A stretch of 64,000 nt of DNA from Mycolicibacterium hodleri (GCF_006439015.1 NZ_RCZG01000005.1:1-64000), one strand, 5' to 3'; numbered from the stretch's first letter, positions 32,163-42,272 are shown. Numbers and translations are program-made. The notes: a model not told the origin generated them from the sequence alone.

Positions 32163-33962
32163 ATGAGTGAGCCAGAGCCCATGTCCAGCGAAGACGCTGC
32201 CGAATTGGAAGAACTGCGCCGCGAAGCCGCCGTGCTCCGCGAGCAGATCGAGCAGGCGGTGGGGCCCAACAGCGGCCTCCGCAGCGCGCGCGACGTACAT
32301 CAACTCGAGACGCGCATCGACTCGCTCGCGGCGCGCAACGCGAAGCTCATGGACACGCTCAAGGAGGCCCGCCAGCAGTTGCTGGCGTTACGCGAAGAGG
32401 TGGACCGGCTGGGTCAGCCGCCCAGTGGATACGGCGTGCTGCTGGCCACCCACGAGGACGACACCGTCGACGTGTTCACCTCCGGCCGCAAGATGCGGCT
32501 GACGTGCTCACCGAACATCGAGGTGAAGGATCTCAAGCAGGGGCAGACCGTCCGGCTCAACGAGGCGTTGACCGTGGTCGAGGCCGGTGCGTACGAGGCC
32601 GTCGGTGAAATCAGCACCCTTCGCGAGATCCTGGCCGACGGCCATCGTGCGCTCGTCGTCGGACACGCCGACGAGGAACGCATCGTGTGGCTCGCCGAAC
32701 CCCTCGTCGCCGCTGAGTACCTCCCCGAAGAGGCTTCGGTCGATGGTGACGACGACTGGAAGCCCAGGAGGCTGCGGCCCGGAGACTCCTTGCTGGTCGA
32801 CACCAAGGCCGGGTACGCCTTCGAGCGCATTCCCAAGGCCGAGGTCGAGGATCTCGTCCTCGAAGAGGTGCCCGACGTCAGCTACCACGACATCGGCGGG
32901 CTGACCCGCCAGATCGAACAGATCCGTGACGCCGTAGAGCTGCCGTTCCTGCACAAGGATCTATATCGCGAGTACTCGCTGCGGCCGCCGAAGGGGGTGC
33001 TGCTCTACGGTCCCCCCGGCTGCGGCAAGACCCTCATCGCCAAGGCCGTCGCCAACTCGTTGGCCAAGAAGATGGCCGAAGTGCGCGGTGAGGACGCGCG
33101 TGAGGCCAAGTCCTACTTCCTGAACATCAAGGGCCCGGAACTGCTCAACAAGTTCGTCGGCGAGACCGAGCGTCACATCAGGCTGATCTTCCAGCGCGCC
33201 AGGGAGAAGGCGTCCGAGGGCACACCCGTGATCGTGTTCTTCGACGAGATGGACTCGATCTTCCGCACTCGTGGTACCGGTGTCTCCTCGGACGTCGAGA
33301 CCACGGTCGTGCCACAGCTCCTCAGTGAGATCGACGGCGTCGAAGGGCTGGAGAACGTCATCGTCATCGGTGCCTCCAACCGTGAGGACATGATCGATCC
33401 GGCGATTCTGCGGCCCGGCCGCCTGGACGTCAAGATCAAGATCGAACGACCGGACGCGGAAGCGGCACAGGACATCTTCTCCAAGTACCTCACCGAGAGC
33501 CTGCCCGTGCACGCCGACGACCTAGCCGAGTTCGATGGCGACCGGGCGCTGACCATCAAGACGATGATCGAGAAGGTCGTCGATCGGATGTATGCCGAGG
33601 TCGACGACAACCGGTTCCTGGAGGTCACCTACGCCAACGGTGACAAGGAAGTCATGTACTTCAAGGACTTCAACTCCGGTGCCATGATTCAGAACGTCGT
33701 CGACAAGGCGAAGAAGTTTGCGATCAAGTCGGTGTTGGAGAGCGGACAGCACGGTCTTCGGATTCAGCATCTGCTGGACTCGATCGTCGACGAATTCGCC
33801 GAGAACGAGGATCTGCCCAACACGACGAATCCGGACGACTGGGCCAGGATCTCGGGCAAGAAGGGCGAGCGGATCGTCTACATCCGCACGCTCGTCACCG
33901 GCAAGTCGTCGAGTGCGAGCAGGGCCATTGACACCGAGTCGAACCTGGGGCAGTACCTGTAG
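32163..33962 (+). CDS. mpa: Mycobacterial proteasome ATPase Mpa (ARC)
   Basis: 599 residues. Hexameric AAA ATPase that recognises Pup and threads pupylated proteins into the 20S proteasome. In order: N-terminal coiled coil (about residues 10-85), two OB-fold segments (about 95-240), and the AAA domain with Walker A GPPGCGKT near residue 283, Walker [13 protein letters not shown], and sensor/second-region NRPD-type sequence [19 protein letters not shown]. The extreme C-terminus is GQYL, the gate-opening motif that docks into PrcA. GAGGGG-type ribosome-binding sequence precedes ATG 32163. Confidence 0.98.
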   Translation: MSEPEPMSSEDAAELEELRREAAVLREQIEQAVGPNSGLRSARDVHQLETRIDSLAARNAKLMDTLKEARQQLLALREEVDRLGQPPSGYGVLLATHEDDTVDVFTSGRKMRLTCSPNIEVKDLKQGQTVRLNEALTVVEAGAYEAVGEISTLREILADGHRALVVGHADEERIVWLAEPLVAAEYLPEEASVDGDDDWKPRRLRPGDSLLVDTKAGYAFERIPKAEVEDLVLEEVPDVSYHDIGGLTRQIEQIRDAVELPFLHKDLYREYSLRPPKGVLLYGPPGCGKTLIAKAVANSLAKKMAEVRGEDAREAKSYFLNIKGPELLNKFVGETERHIRLIFQRAREKASEGTPVIVFFDEMDSIFRTRGTGVSSDVETTVVPQLLSEIDGVEGLENVIVIGASNREDMIDPAILRPGRLDVKIKIERPDAEAAQDIFSKYLTESLPVHADDLAEFDGDRALTIKTMIEKVVDRMYAEVDDNRFLEVTYANGDKEVMYFKDFNSGAMIQNVVDKAKKFAIKSVLESGQHGLRIQHLLDSIVDEFAENEDLPNTTNPDDWARISGKKGERIVYIRTLVTGKSSSASRAIDTESNLGQYL

Positions 33963-33972
33963 CTGGTAGCGC

Positions 33973-34263
33973 TCAGCAGAGGTTGAGGATCGCAGCCTTG
34001 TACAGGAATTTTGCATCGTCGGCGTCGACGGCGTCACCGGTGTTCTGGTAGATCGAGTCGAGAGTGGTCTGCTGGGGGACGCCGGCTTGGACGTCTTCGC
34101 AGATGGCGTAGCCGAGCTTCAACGCCGTGTCGGTCGAGGTGTCCCCGTACCCGTACTCAGTCAGGTCGACGAAGAAGCCGTCCTCGTCGGCATGAGCTGA
34201 GCCTGCGGTGGCCAGACCAACGGCGAACGCCGCGGCGACCATGGGTAGTACCAACTTCTTCAT
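33973..34263 (-). CDS. DUF732-type small secreted protein
   Basis: 96 residues from ATG 34263 (AAGGGGA upstream). A signal peptide (MKKLVLPMVAAAFAVGLATAGSAHA, cleavage after AHA) is followed by the DUF732 pattern: an acidic start, LGYAICEDVQAG and a C-terminal KAAILNLC, so two cysteines likely form a disulfide. DUF732 proteins are abundant, uncharacterised mycobacterial exported proteins. The open frame upstream of 34263 is ignored because the signal peptide begins here. Convergent with mpa, 11 bases apart. Confidence 0.88.
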   Translation of the reverse strand: MKKLVLPMVAAAFAVGLATAGSAHADEDGFFVDLTEYGYGDTSTDTALKLGYAICEDVQAGVPQQTTLDSIYQNTGDAVDADDAKFLYKAAILNLC

Positions 34264-34393
34264 CAGAGAATCCCCTTCGCTTTCGAATGTTGCGCACTGT
34301 TCGCCATCCACAGGGCGTTCGCCGTCGGTGCACAGCATTCGCGCAGCTTAAGGTGATCTTGATCGTCGTGCAGGCCAATCGGCAACGTTCGCT

Positions 34394-35023
34394 CTAGGAA
34401 GCTCGACGCGCCAGTGAATAGCTATTGGTCAGGTCGTCCTGGAGCACCTGGGCGTCCTGAGTGCTCGTGTCGATACGCAGTTGTTCGTCGAGCACATGCG
34501 CGCCGTAGGACCAACCGCTGGGAAGTGCGAGACGGTCGCCGAGCACGGCGAGGTCGTCGTAGGACAGCGCAGGGTCGAGCACCTGGCTCCAGGTCTGCAT
34601 CACCCATGTGCCGCCAGCGGGGTCGACGAGTTCGAAGACCGTCGCTCCGGTGTCGAACACGAACACCGCATTGCGCGAGACGATATTCGCCAGATACGGC
34701 GCAGGGTTCATCGACGTCAGCTTGACAGTGGCTTGCCGGATCATGTCGATGCCGCCGAAGTTCACGATCTCCGGCTCGCCCGGCATGTCCTTCTCGACGC
34801 TGTCCATCAGCCAGTACCGCGGTCCGTTCAGCAGCGCGGCGGCCGCATCATGCTCTTTCGCCAGAGCGCCGGCGTCGAGTCGAGACCACAGTTCGGCCGG
34901 GCAGTCATTCAGTGGAAACGTGTTGTACACCGTCGCTTGCGGTGGGGCCTCGGAGTCTGCGCCAAGGGTGATCAGCAGGACTTCGCCGTACCGCTTGCCG
35001 CGTAGTGAGGATGCCTGTCTCAC
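34394..35023 (-). CDS. Conserved hypothetical protein (Rv2114-like, 209 aa)
   Basis: GTG 35023 overlaps the stop of the upstream membrane-protein gene (GTGA), so translation is coupled. Soluble alpha/beta protein without signal peptide; segments such as YGEVLLITLG, YWLMDSVEKDMPGEPEIVNFGG, VFVFDTGATVFELVDPAGGTW and LPSGWSYGAHVLDEQL. Position between mpa and dop with a membrane protein upstream matches Rv2114 (about 207 aa). No domain recognised. The conserved coupling to a membrane protein suggests a joint function at the membrane. Confidence 0.85.
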   Translation of the reverse strand: MRQASSLRGKRYGEVLLITLGADSEAPPQATVYNTFPLNDCPAELWSRLDAGALAKEHDAAAALLNGPRYWLMDSVEKDMPGEPEIVNFGGIDMIRQATVKLTSMNPAPYLANIVSRNAVFVFDTGATVFELVDPAGGTWVMQTWSQVLDPALSYDDLAVLGDRLALPSGWSYGAHVLDEQLRIDTSTQDAQVLQDDLTNSYSLARRAS

Positions 35024-36189
35024 GGGGTCACCTTTCTCGATTCGAGCGCCAGATACGCGTCGCGTCCGGCGAGGCTCACCGCCACGTCGGCGATGAGCGG
35101 ATCGAAGAAGCGCTGCCGATACAGCGGGTCGACGCTGGTGCTCACCGTGAAGTACAGCCCGGACAGTACCGCGACCAAGAGCGACATGTGGACGATCGTC
35201 TGCGGAATCGGAATGTGGACGCCGAACCACGTTCCGGCGCAGGGGGGTTGGCCGATGGCGCAGACCTCTTCTGCAGACCACAGCACCGCAACGTCGTCGG
35301 GCACCGCGATGATGCCGAGGGCGAGGAAGAAGGCGAACAGGCCTGCGGTGAAGAACACGACCTGGATCGCCTGGGACACCACCATCACCGCGACGACGTT
35401 GATCTGCTCGCCGCGGGACAGTTCAGTGCGCGGAACCCGTTCGCCCGGTGGCACGTTCAGCGGGGTGCCCGTAAGCAGGCTCGCCGGATCGTTCTGTTCG
35501 GCGAGGTCCTCGCGCAGCGAGCGCACCTCGTCGCGAATCGTCGTCACCATGAAGAGCAGTGCGACCAATGCGAGGAATCCGATCACCTGCCACAGCCTCT
35601 GACGCGTCATCCGGGCCGCGAGCTGCCACAGTTCGCCGGTGAAGTAGACGACGACGGTGAGCATCAGCAGGGGTAGGGCGCGGCTCATCAAGGTGCCCAG
35701 GGCGCCCAACTGCACCCAGGCGAACCGGAATGCCCAGCCGGCGATCGAGCCGAAGCCGATGTAGGTGAGCCAGATCGCCAGCAGGGTGATCACGACGAAG
35801 GCCGGCGCCTCGGCCGCGGCTGCTGCCGACCAGCCGCTCACGGTTACCGGCATCACCACGACGAAGATCGCCATCACCGTCAGCGCCGCGGTGCGGCGAC
35901 CGGCTTCACCGAGTGTCGTGTCGACGCGATGTAGCAGGTACAACGCGAAGGGGGCCGCGACCAGCACCGCTGCGATGATGCCCAGGCGCAGGGAGTAGCC
36001 GTAGTCGGGGGAGTCGCCGGTGACGTCGGCCAGCAGCATCGTCACGGCGGTGAGCGCTCCGATTCCACTGACCATCGGCGCCGACCGCTCGATGAGGTGT
36101 CGCGAGCGCACCCGTCTGGTGAGCACGAGTGGCAGACCGCGATGCAGAAACCATTCGTGAACCTGCTGCATGTCGTGCACGGCAAACAT
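35020..36189 (-). CDS. Multi-spanning membrane protein A (Rv2113-like)
   Basis: 389 residues from ATG 36189 (ATG 36171 is an alternative). About seven to eight hydrophobic segments, a cytosolic loop after the central helices (EVRSLREDLAEQNDP), and a conserved C-terminal block DPLYRQRFFDPLIADVAVSLAG. It resembles Rv2113 by position and type. It is a clear paralogue of membrane protein B at 38245-39384: both begin with a GLP-VLT-R-R motif and share IPxPQ(T/A)LIH-like and RxRFxDPLI blocks. Only 21 bases separate its start from the divergent kinase gene. The very long upstream extension of the frame is antisense to the kinase and is not coding. Confidence 0.87.
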   Translation of the reverse strand: MFAVHDMQQVHEWFLHRGLPLVLTRRVRSRHLIERSAPMVSGIGALTAVTMLLADVTGDSPDYGYSLRLGIIAAVLVAAPFALYLLHRVDTTLGEAGRRTAALTVMAIFVVVMPVTVSGWSAAAAAEAPAFVVITLLAIWLTYIGFGSIAGWAFRFAWVQLGALGTLMSRALPLLMLTVVVYFTGELWQLAARMTRQRLWQVIGFLALVALLFMVTTIRDEVRSLREDLAEQNDPASLLTGTPLNVPPGERVPRTELSRGEQINVVAVMVVSQAIQVVFFTAGLFAFFLALGIIAVPDDVAVLWSAEEVCAIGQPPCAGTWFGVHIPIPQTIVHMSLLVAVLSGLYFTVSTSVDPLYRQRFFDPLIADVAVSLAGRDAYLALESRKVTP

Positions 36190-36210
36190 TGTGATGGACT
36201 GGGAGGCGCT

Positions 36211-37593
36211 ATGGCGAGACGACTCACGGCCAACTGGGGCGTATCGGCGCGGTCGGCCTTCGTCGCGGCGACGGTGGTGTTCGTGGCGCTCGGTATCGCT
36301 GGCGCCGGGCTGGCGGCGATTCTCTACCAAACCATGTTGTCCGGCATCGACTCCGCGGCTGCGACGCGGGTCAGCGAGGTCGTCGATCAGGTCGTCGACG
36401 GCGGGGCGGCAGGTGTCGATCCGGCGCTGTTGGACACCGATCAGCGGATCGTGGCGGTTCAGGTGATCACCCCGGAGGGCACCGTGGTCCGCCGGTCGCA
36501 GTCCGCACCGGACACCCCGCTCGTCGCGATGACGGAGGTCGGCGACGGGTTGCGCATCGGTATGCCCGAGCAGTCCTCGCCCTTCGGCCGGATCCGCTTC
36601 AGCGCCAGGACCATCGATGGACCGGACGGCAGATACACCGTTCTCGTCGGTGAGGGGAGCGCGACGATCGGGTCCACGGTGTGGGCGGTCGTCATCGCGT
36701 TGGCGATCGCTGCACCGGTGGTCATCGCGGTATCTGCGACGGCGACGTACGTTCTGGTGCGGCGCTCGATGAAGTCCGTCGACGACATCCGCTCCCGGGT
36801 CGCCGACATCACCACATCCGATCTCGCCGAACGCGTTCCGGTGCCGGAGAGCCGTGATGAGATCGCTGCCCTCGCGGTCACCATGAACGAGATGCTGGCG
36901 CGCATCGAGGCGGGGCACAACGCGCAGCGGAGATTCGTCGGTGATGCGTCCCACGAGTTGCGAAGTCCGCTGACGACCATCATCTCGGCACTCGAGGTGG
37001 CGGTGGTCCACCCCGAGGCGCTCGGGGGCGAACTGGCGACCACCACCCTCATGCCCGAGGCGCTTCGCATGAAGGCTCTCATCGACGACCTGCTGCTTTT
37101 GGCCAGGGCAGACGAACGTGGTTTGGACATGGCGACTGAGGACGTCGACCTCGACGACCTGGCAGCTGCAGAGATCGAGCGGCTGCGCCGCGACACTGAC
37201 CTGGAGGTTCGTGCGGACCTGGAGCCGGCCCGGCTGACGGGGGATCCCGAGGCGTTGTCGCGAGTCCTGCGCAACCTGCTCGACAACGCTGCCCGACTTG
37301 CGATCTCGCGAGTGAGCGTCTCCGTTCGGACGCTGCCGTGCCACGTTCAGCTCGAGGTGGGCGACGACGGACCGGGGATCGCCGAGGCGGATCGGCAACG
37401 GGTCTTCGATCGCTTCGTCCGGTTGGATCCGGACCGCTCGAGGAGCGCAGGGGGTGCCGGTCTCGGTCTGGCGATCGTGCGGGAGATCGTGGTGGCACAC
37501 GCCGGCCGAGTGACGATAGGTGACGGCAACGGCTCCGGAACGACGGTGACGGTTCAGCTGCCCGTGACGGGGCTGCCGGAGTCCAGTCGGTAG
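36211..37593 (+). CDS. Sensor histidine kinase (HAMP-HisKA-HATPase)
   Basis: 460 residues from ATG 36211, with GGGAGG five bases upstream. TM1 about residues 15-40, an extracellular sensor of about 115 residues, TM2 about 155-183, HAMP to about 235, HisKA with phospho-acceptor His248 in GDASHELRSPLTTI, then HATPase with NLLDNAAR, DDGPGIAEADRQRVFDRF and GGAGLGLAIV. Unusually, it is encoded opposite to its likely regulator: the two genes converge and overlap by 40 bases. It is flanked on both sides by paralogous membrane proteins read from the other strand. Signal unknown. Confidence 0.95.
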   Translation: MARRLTANWGVSARSAFVAATVVFVALGIAGAGLAAILYQTMLSGIDSAAATRVSEVVDQVVDGGAAGVDPALLDTDQRIVAVQVITPEGTVVRRSQSAPDTPLVAMTEVGDGLRIGMPEQSSPFGRIRFSARTIDGPDGRYTVLVGEGSATIGSTVWAVVIALAIAAPVVIAVSATATYVLVRRSMKSVDDIRSRVADITTSDLAERVPVPESRDEIAALAVTMNEMLARIEAGHNAQRRFVGDASHELRSPLTTIISALEVAVVHPEALGGELATTTLMPEALRMKALIDDLLLLARADERGLDMATEDVDLDDLAAAEIERLRRDTDLEVRADLEPARLTGDPEALSRVLRNLLDNAARLAISRVSVSVRTLPCHVQLEVGDDGPGIAEADRQRVFDRFVRLDPDRSRSAGGAGLGLAIVREIVVAHAGRVTIGDGNGSGTTVTVQLPVTGLPESSR

Positions 37594-38243
37594 CCGACTC
37601 CCCGGACGGTCTCGATCGTCTTGGTGCCGAAGGGAATGTCGATCTTTCGTCGCACGTAGCCGACGTACACCTCGACGACGTTGTCGGCGCCTTCGAAGTT
37701 GGCGTCCCACACGTTCTGCAGGATTTCGGACTTGGTGACGACCGAGTCCTTGTTGCGCATGAGGTATTCGAGGAGTCCGTATTCGCGAGGCGTGAGCGAG
37801 ATTGTGACGCCGTTGCGCGCCACCTCTCGGCGGGGCGGATCCAGCGTCAACGATCCAGCCTTCAACACGGGTGGCCGCTGGGGGGCCGCTCGCCGCACCA
37901 CGGCCCGCAGCCGCGCCACCAGCACGATGAACGAGAAGGGCTTGGTCAGGTAGTCGTCGGCGCCGAGGTCGAAGGCATCGGTCTGGTCGTACTCGCCGTC
38001 CTTGGCGGTAAGCATCACCACCGGCGTCCACACCCCGCGGGTTCGCATGCGGCGCAACACTTCATAGCCGCTGAGACCTGGAAGCATGATGTCGAGGACG
38101 ACGACGTCGAACTGGTCCTCGACGGCGTGAGACAGGCCCTCGACGCCGTTGGTCACGGCTACGACGTCGAATCCCTCGGCGCGCAGCCCGACGGTAAGGG
38201 TCGACACGAGCAGGGGTTCGTCTTCGACGATCAGGACCTTCAC
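37554..38243 (-). CDS. OmpR/PhoB-family response regulator
   Basis: 229 residues from GTG 38243. Receiver domain with acidic pocket EDE at 7-9, phospho-acceptor Asp51 in VVLDIMLPGLSG and Lys101 in DYLTKPFS; winged-helix DNA-binding domain from about residue 130 (SLTPREYGLLEYLMRN; ADNVVEVYVGYVRRKID; ETVRGVGYRLDSG). One base separates its start from the stop of membrane protein B, so the two are translationally linked on the minus strand. Its 3' end overlaps the convergent kinase gene, the obvious partner. Confidence 0.95.
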   Translation of the reverse strand: MKVLIVEDEPLLVSTLTVGLRAEGFDVVAVTNGVEGLSHAVEDQFDVVVLDIMLPGLSGYEVLRRMRTRGVWTPVVMLTAKDGEYDQTDAFDLGADDYLTKPFSFIVLVARLRAVVRRAAPQRPPVLKAGSLTLDPPRREVARNGVTISLTPREYGLLEYLMRNKDSVVTKSEILQNVWDANFEGADNVVEVYVGYVRRKIDIPFGTKTIETVRGVGYRLDSGSPVTGS

Positions 38244-38244
38244 G

Positions 38245-39384
38245 TCAGGGTCCTTCGTCGGCGCTGACGTGGGCGCGGTAGCGATTGCGGGCCAGCAGGG
38301 TGAGCTTGAGGTCGTCGATGAGCGGGTCGAGGAAGCGTTCGCGATACTCGGCGTCGACGACGGCCCTGGCGCTGACGTACATGAACGTCAGAGCGGCCAG
38401 GAACATCGTGACGTGAATCAAGGCCTGAGGCACCGGAATCGTCATGCCGAGCACGGTGCCGTCGCTCGGGCCGTTGCGGGTCCACTGCGCAAGGAGTTCC
38501 GGGCTCAGCACGATCAGGCCGAGCAGCACGAAGATGATGCCGGTGACGACGGCGACCATCAGAATCTGTGCGATCTGCGTTGCCGCCAGAACGAAGACCA
38601 CGTTGGACCGTTCCAGGCGGGTCAGCCGTTCGGGTTCGGCCAGATCCGGTAAGTGCTCGAACGGAGTTCCCTCCAGGCGCTCGGCGTGCCGCGCCGACGC
38701 CGTCGCCGACTCCAGCGTCGGCTTGGCCTGGTTGAGCAAGCGGGAGACCACGAAGGTCGCCGCGATGGCGACCAGGAACGCCACTGCCAGCCAGAGTCGC
38801 TCACGGCTGATGGTGGAGGCCATCGCCCAGACGGGTGAGTTGAAGAACACCAGGACGGTCAAGAGCACCACCGGCAGCGCGCCGACTAGCAGATCGCCCA
38901 CGGCGGCGAGTTGGGACAGCGTCAGCCTGCCCGCCCAGCCGAGAACCGAGCCGAGTCCCGAGGCGGTCAGCAGCAACGCCAGCACCACGGCGACCGCCAT
39001 CACCACGACGTCCCCCACGTCGTGCAGCAACACCGGGATGACCAACGCAACGATCGTGAACAGGATCGAAGCGGTGGCCCGCGCGCGGGGGGTCGTCATT
39101 CTCGCCGCCAACCAGCCGGCCAGAAAGGCGAGCGGGAGTGCAAGCGCGAGGACTGTGAGCGCGAACCACTCCACCGTCGTCGGCAGGCCGTCGACCTCGA
39201 CGTCGGTCGACCCCGTGAGCAGGTAGATGATCAGCAGACACACCGAGATCGTGCCGAGACCGGCCAACGCGGGCACCGTTCTCGACACCACCTTGCGCAA
39301 TCGCGCGCGGTGAGTCAGCACCGCGGGCAGACCCCTTGCGAGGAACCAGGATTCGGCCGCTCCTCGGTCAGCGGATGACGGCAT
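38245..39384 (-). CDS. Multi-spanning membrane protein B, paralogue of membrane protein A
   Basis: 379 residues from ATG 39384 (MPSSADRGAAESWFLARGL). About eight hydrophobic segments, a central cytosolic helical loop (AKPTLESATASARHAERLEG) and C-terminal EYRERFLDPLIDDLKLTLLARNRY, matching DPLYRQRFFDPLI of protein A. It shares the N-terminal block GLPAVLTHRARLRKVV with GLPLVLTRRVRSRHLI. First gene of a minus-strand pair with the response regulator. The frame upstream of 39384 is longer but lacks hydrophobic or conserved content. Possible roles: sensor accessory or transporter regulated by the two-component system. Confidence 0.87.
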   Translation of the reverse strand: MPSSADRGAAESWFLARGLPAVLTHRARLRKVVSRTVPALAGLGTISVCLLIIYLLTGSTDVEVDGLPTTVEWFALTVLALALPLAFLAGWLAARMTTPRARATASILFTIVALVIPVLLHDVGDVVVMAVAVVLALLLTASGLGSVLGWAGRLTLSQLAAVGDLLVGALPVVLLTVLVFFNSPVWAMASTISRERLWLAVAFLVAIAATFVVSRLLNQAKPTLESATASARHAERLEGTPFEHLPDLAEPERLTRLERSNVVFVLAATQIAQILMVAVVTGIIFVLLGLIVLSPELLAQWTRNGPSDGTVLGMTIPVPQALIHVTMFLAALTFMYVSARAVVDAEYRERFLDPLIDDLKLTLLARNRYRAHVSADEGP

Positions 39385-39535
39385 CGGGCGAGGTCTCCTC
39401 GACGGGACGGGTGATGAAGAGTCGGCCGTGCACCCGGGAGGCATCGACGTCGGATTCGAAGGGCACGGGTTAGTTGACCAACTTGGGTGCCCGCCCCGCA
39501 ACCGTAGGCCGTGACCGCCGCCGATGTCCTTCCCC

Positions 39536-39541
39536 TAGGCT
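39536..39541 (+). promoter_or_regulatory. Putative -10 box (TAGGCT) for leaderless dop
   Basis: TAGGCT ends six bases before the dop ATG at 39548 and no Shine-Dalgarno is present. The divergent membrane protein B gene starts at 39384, so the 163-base gap must carry promoters for both. Confidence 0.45.
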
Positions 39542-39547
39542 GAGCGC

Positions 39548-41056
39548 ATGCAACGGATCATCGGGACCGAGGTCGAATACGGCATTTCCTCGCCGTCCGA
39601 TCCGACCGCGAATCCGATCTTGACGTCGACGCAGGCGGTGTTGGCCTACGCGGCCGCCGCCGGCATCCAGCGGGCGAAGCGGACGCGGTGGGACTACGAG
39701 GTGGAATCGCCGCTGCGCGACGCCCGCGGGTTCGACTTGAGCCGGGCCAGCGGCCCGCCGCCAATCGTGGACGCCGACGAGGTCGGGGCGGCGAACATGA
39801 TCCTGACCAACGGCGCGCGGCTCTACGTCGACCACGCCCACCCGGAGTACTCAGCGCCGGAGGTGACCGATCCGCTGGACGCCGTCATCTGGGACAAGGC
39901 GGGCGAACGCGTGATGGAGGCGGCGGCGCGCCACGTCGCGAGTGTGCCGGGAGCCGCCAAGCTGCAGTTGTACAAGAACAACGTCGACGGCAAGGGCGCG
40001 TCGTACGGAACCCACGAGAACTACCTGATGAGTCGCCAGACCCCGTTCTCCGCGGTGATTGCGGGTCTCACGCCGTTCCTGGTGTCGCGTCAGGTCGTCA
40101 CCGGTTCGGGACGCGTCGGCATCGGTCCCTCCGGCGACGAGCCGGGATTCCAACTCACCCAGCGCGCCGATTACATCGAGGTCGAGGTCGGCCTCGAGAC
40201 GACCCTCAAGCGCGGCATCATCAACACCCGCGACGAGCCGCATGCCGACGCCGACAAGTATCGGCGCCTGCACGTGATCATCGGTGACGCGAACCTTGCG
40301 GAGACGTCGACCTACCTGAAGGTCGGCACCACGTCGTTGGTGCTCGACCTCATCGAAGACGGCCCCGCCCATGGGCTGGACCTCTCCGACCTGGCGTTGG
40401 CACGCCCCGTCCACGCCGTGCACGTGGTGAGCCGCGACCCGTCGCTGCGGGCGACCATCGCGCTCGCCGACGGTCGCGAGCTGACTGCCCTTGCGCTGCA
40501 ACGCATCTACCTCGATCGGGTGGCCAAGCTCGTCGATTCGCGCGATCCCGACCCGACGGCCTCCCGCGTGGTCGAAACGTGGGCGCACGTGCTGGATCTG
40601 CTTGAGCGCGACCCGATGGAATGCGCGGATCTCCTCGACTGGCCGGCCAAGCTGCGCCTCCTGGAGGGTTTTCGCCAGCGAGAGAACCTCGGCTGGTCCG
40701 CACCGCGATTGCATCTGGTAGATCTGCAGTATTCGGACGTCCGGCTCGACAAGGGTCTCTACAACCGGTTGGTCGCCCGCGGCTCGATGAAGCGTCTCGT
40801 CACCGAACAACAGGTCATCGACGCCGTCGAAAATCCGCCCACCGACACGCGCGCCTACTTCCGCGGTGAGTGCCTGCGCAGGTTCGGCGCGGACATCGCC
40901 GCGGCCAGTTGGGACTCGGTGATATTCGACCTCGGTGGTGACTCGCTGGTGCGAATCCCCACCCTGGAGCCGCTGCGCGGAAGCAAGGCGCACGTGGGGG
41001 CGTTGCTCGACTCGGTGCACAGCGCAGCCGAACTCGTTGAGCAGCTCACGACGTGA
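39548..41056 (+). CDS. dop: Deamidase of Pup / depupylase Dop
   Basis: 502 residues of the carboxylate-amine ligase (glutamine-synthetase-like) fold. Dop converts the C-terminal Gln of Pup to Glu and removes Pup from substrates. The ATP/Mg site opens with IGTEVEYGI; the catalytic Asp is probably Asp95 in [15 protein letters not shown]; later [16 protein letters not shown] and [21 protein letters not shown]. It is longer than PafA, including the insertion (residues about 35-75) known as the Dop loop. Pup in this species ends in Gln, so Dop is required for pupylation. Confidence 0.98.
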   Translation: MQRIIGTEVEYGISSPSDPTANPILTSTQAVLAYAAAAGIQRAKRTRWDYEVESPLRDARGFDLSRASGPPPIVDADEVGAANMILTNGARLYVDHAHPEYSAPEVTDPLDAVIWDKAGERVMEAAARHVASVPGAAKLQLYKNNVDGKGASYGTHENYLMSRQTPFSAVIAGLTPFLVSRQVVTGSGRVGIGPSGDEPGFQLTQRADYIEVEVGLETTLKRGIINTRDEPHADADKYRRLHVIIGDANLAETSTYLKVGTTSLVLDLIEDGPAHGLDLSDLALARPVHAVHVVSRDPSLRATIALADGRELTALALQRIYLDRVAKLVDSRDPDPTASRVVETWAHVLDLLERDPMECADLLDWPAKLRLLEGFRQRENLGWSAPRLHLVDLQYSDVRLDKGLYNRLVARGSMKRLVTEQQVIDAVENPPTDTRAYFRGECLRRFGADIAAASWDSVIFDLGGDSLVRIPTLEPLRGSKAHVGALLDSVHSAAELVEQLTT

Positions 41057-41079
41057 CCGGCATTCTCGCCGTCGACCGG

Positions 41080-41085
41080 TAGGGT
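41080..41085 (+). promoter_or_regulatory. Putative -10 box (TAGGGT) for the pup-prcB-prcA operon
   Basis: TAGGGT lies 24 bases after the dop stop and about 85 bases before pup. Transcription from here would give a leader of about 78 bases ending in the AGGAGG site at 41159-41164. No good -35 is seen. Confidence 0.4.
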
Positions 41086-41169
41086 GGGGGAACCGGCGGA
41101 CGCTGTGAGTCCGCTGACGAGTGCTTGCGCGAGGAATCGACGAGCTCTTAACACGATCAGGAGGCAGCG

Positions 41170-41364
41170 ATGGCTCAGGAGCAGACCAAGCGTGGTGGTG
41201 GCGGCGGCGATGACGACGACCCCACCGGCAGTACTGCCGCTGGCCAGGAGCGTCGCGAGAAGCTCACCGAGGAGACCGACGATCTGCTCGATGAGATCGA
41301 CGACGTGCTCGAGGAGAACGCCGAGGACTTCGTGCGCGCGTACGTCCAAAAGGGCGGACAGTGA
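41170..41364 (+). CDS. pup: Prokaryotic ubiquitin-like protein Pup
   Basis: 64 residues, largely disordered, ending in Gly-Gly-Gln. The Gln is deamidated by Dop before PafA links Pup to substrate lysines. The N-terminal Gly/Asp-rich part enters the proteasome; the central helix ([21 protein letters not shown]) binds the Mpa coiled coil. Strong AGGAGG five bases before ATG 41170. The stop overlaps the GTG of prcB by four bases. Confidence 0.99.
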   Translation: MAQEQTKRGGGGGDDDDPTGSTAAGQERREKLTEETDDLLDEIDDVLEENAEDFVRAYVQKGGQ

Positions 41365-42272
41365 CCTGGCCGTATAACGATCGGCCGTCAAACAACCGCC
41401 AGATTCCTGGATTCTCCGGAGCGAATTCGCTGTCGATGGACACGTCGTCATTCTCCGAAATGCTGCGTCGGCAGGCTCCCCACCTGCTTCCTGCGGGCGA
41501 ATCCGTCGGTGACCGTCCCGTGAACAATGCCGCGCCGGTCTCGAACGCGCTGCCTCACGGCACCACGATCGTGGCAATCAAGTTCCCCGGCGGTGTGCTG
41601 ATCGCCGGTGACCGCCGCGCGACGCAGGGCAACATGATCGCCGGGCGCGACGTGCAGAAGATTCACATGACCGACGACTACACCGCGACGGGCATCGCAG
41701 GCACCGCGGCCATTGCCGTGGAGTTCGCACGCCTCTATGCCGTCGAACTCGAGCACTACGAGAAGCTCGAGGGTGTTGCTCTGACGTTCGCGGGCAAGGT
41801 CAACCGGCTGGCGATCATGGTGCGCGGCAACCTCGGTGCGGCCCTGCAGGGCTTCGTGGCCCTGCCGCTGTTGGTGGGCTACGACCTCGGCGATCCCGAC
41901 GCCCAGGGGGCCGGACGCATCGTGTCGTTCGACGCCGCCGGCGGCTGGAACGTCGAACTCGAGGGCTATCAGTCCGTGGGTTCTGGCTCGCTCTTCGCGA
42001 AGTCGTCCATCAAGAAGCTGTACTCGCGGGTCACCGATGCCGACTCTGCGCTGGGGGTGGCCATCGAGGCCCTCTACGACGCGGCGGACGACGATTCCGC
42101 GACCGGCGGTCCCGACCTGGTGCGCGGCATCTACCCGACCGCCGTGCTGATCGGCGCCGAGGGGGCGGAGGAGGTCACCGAGGAACGCATTGCGGTACTC
42201 GCCCGCGACGTCATCGAAAGGCGTACCCGTGATGACTCTTTCGGCCCTGACGACGGGACGGTAGAGCTGTGA
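41361..42272 (+). CDS. prcB: Proteasome subunit beta
   Basis: 303 residues from GTG 41361, coupled to pup (GTGA). A propeptide of 67 residues is cleaved at HG/TTIVAIK, leaving Thr68 as the N-terminal nucleophile. Further catalytic residues follow in [20 protein letters not shown] (Asp and Lys of the active site region). Forms the two inner heptameric rings of the 20S core. Coupled at its stop to prcA by another GTGA overlap. Confidence 0.98.
   Translation: MTWPYNDRPSNNRQIPGFSGANSLSMDTSSFSEMLRRQAPHLLPAGESVGDRPVNNAAPVSNALPHGTTIVAIKFPGGVLIAGDRRATQGNMIAGRDVQKIHMTDDYTATGIAGTAAIAVEFARLYAVELEHYEKLEGVALTFAGKVNRLAIMVRGNLGAALQGFVALPLLVGYDLGDPDAQGAGRIVSFDAAGGWNVELEGYQSVGSGSLFAKSSIKKLYSRVTDADSALGVAIEALYDAADDDSATGGPDLVRGIYPTAVLIGAEGAEEVTEERIAVLARDVIERRTRDDSFGPDDGTVEL

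Noticed and set aside
35020-38031. A 1003-codon minus-strand open frame
   Set aside because: Only 35020-36189 encodes a membrane protein. The remainder is antisense to the histidine kinase, which has clear HisKA and HATPase motifs, and has no protein-like features itself.
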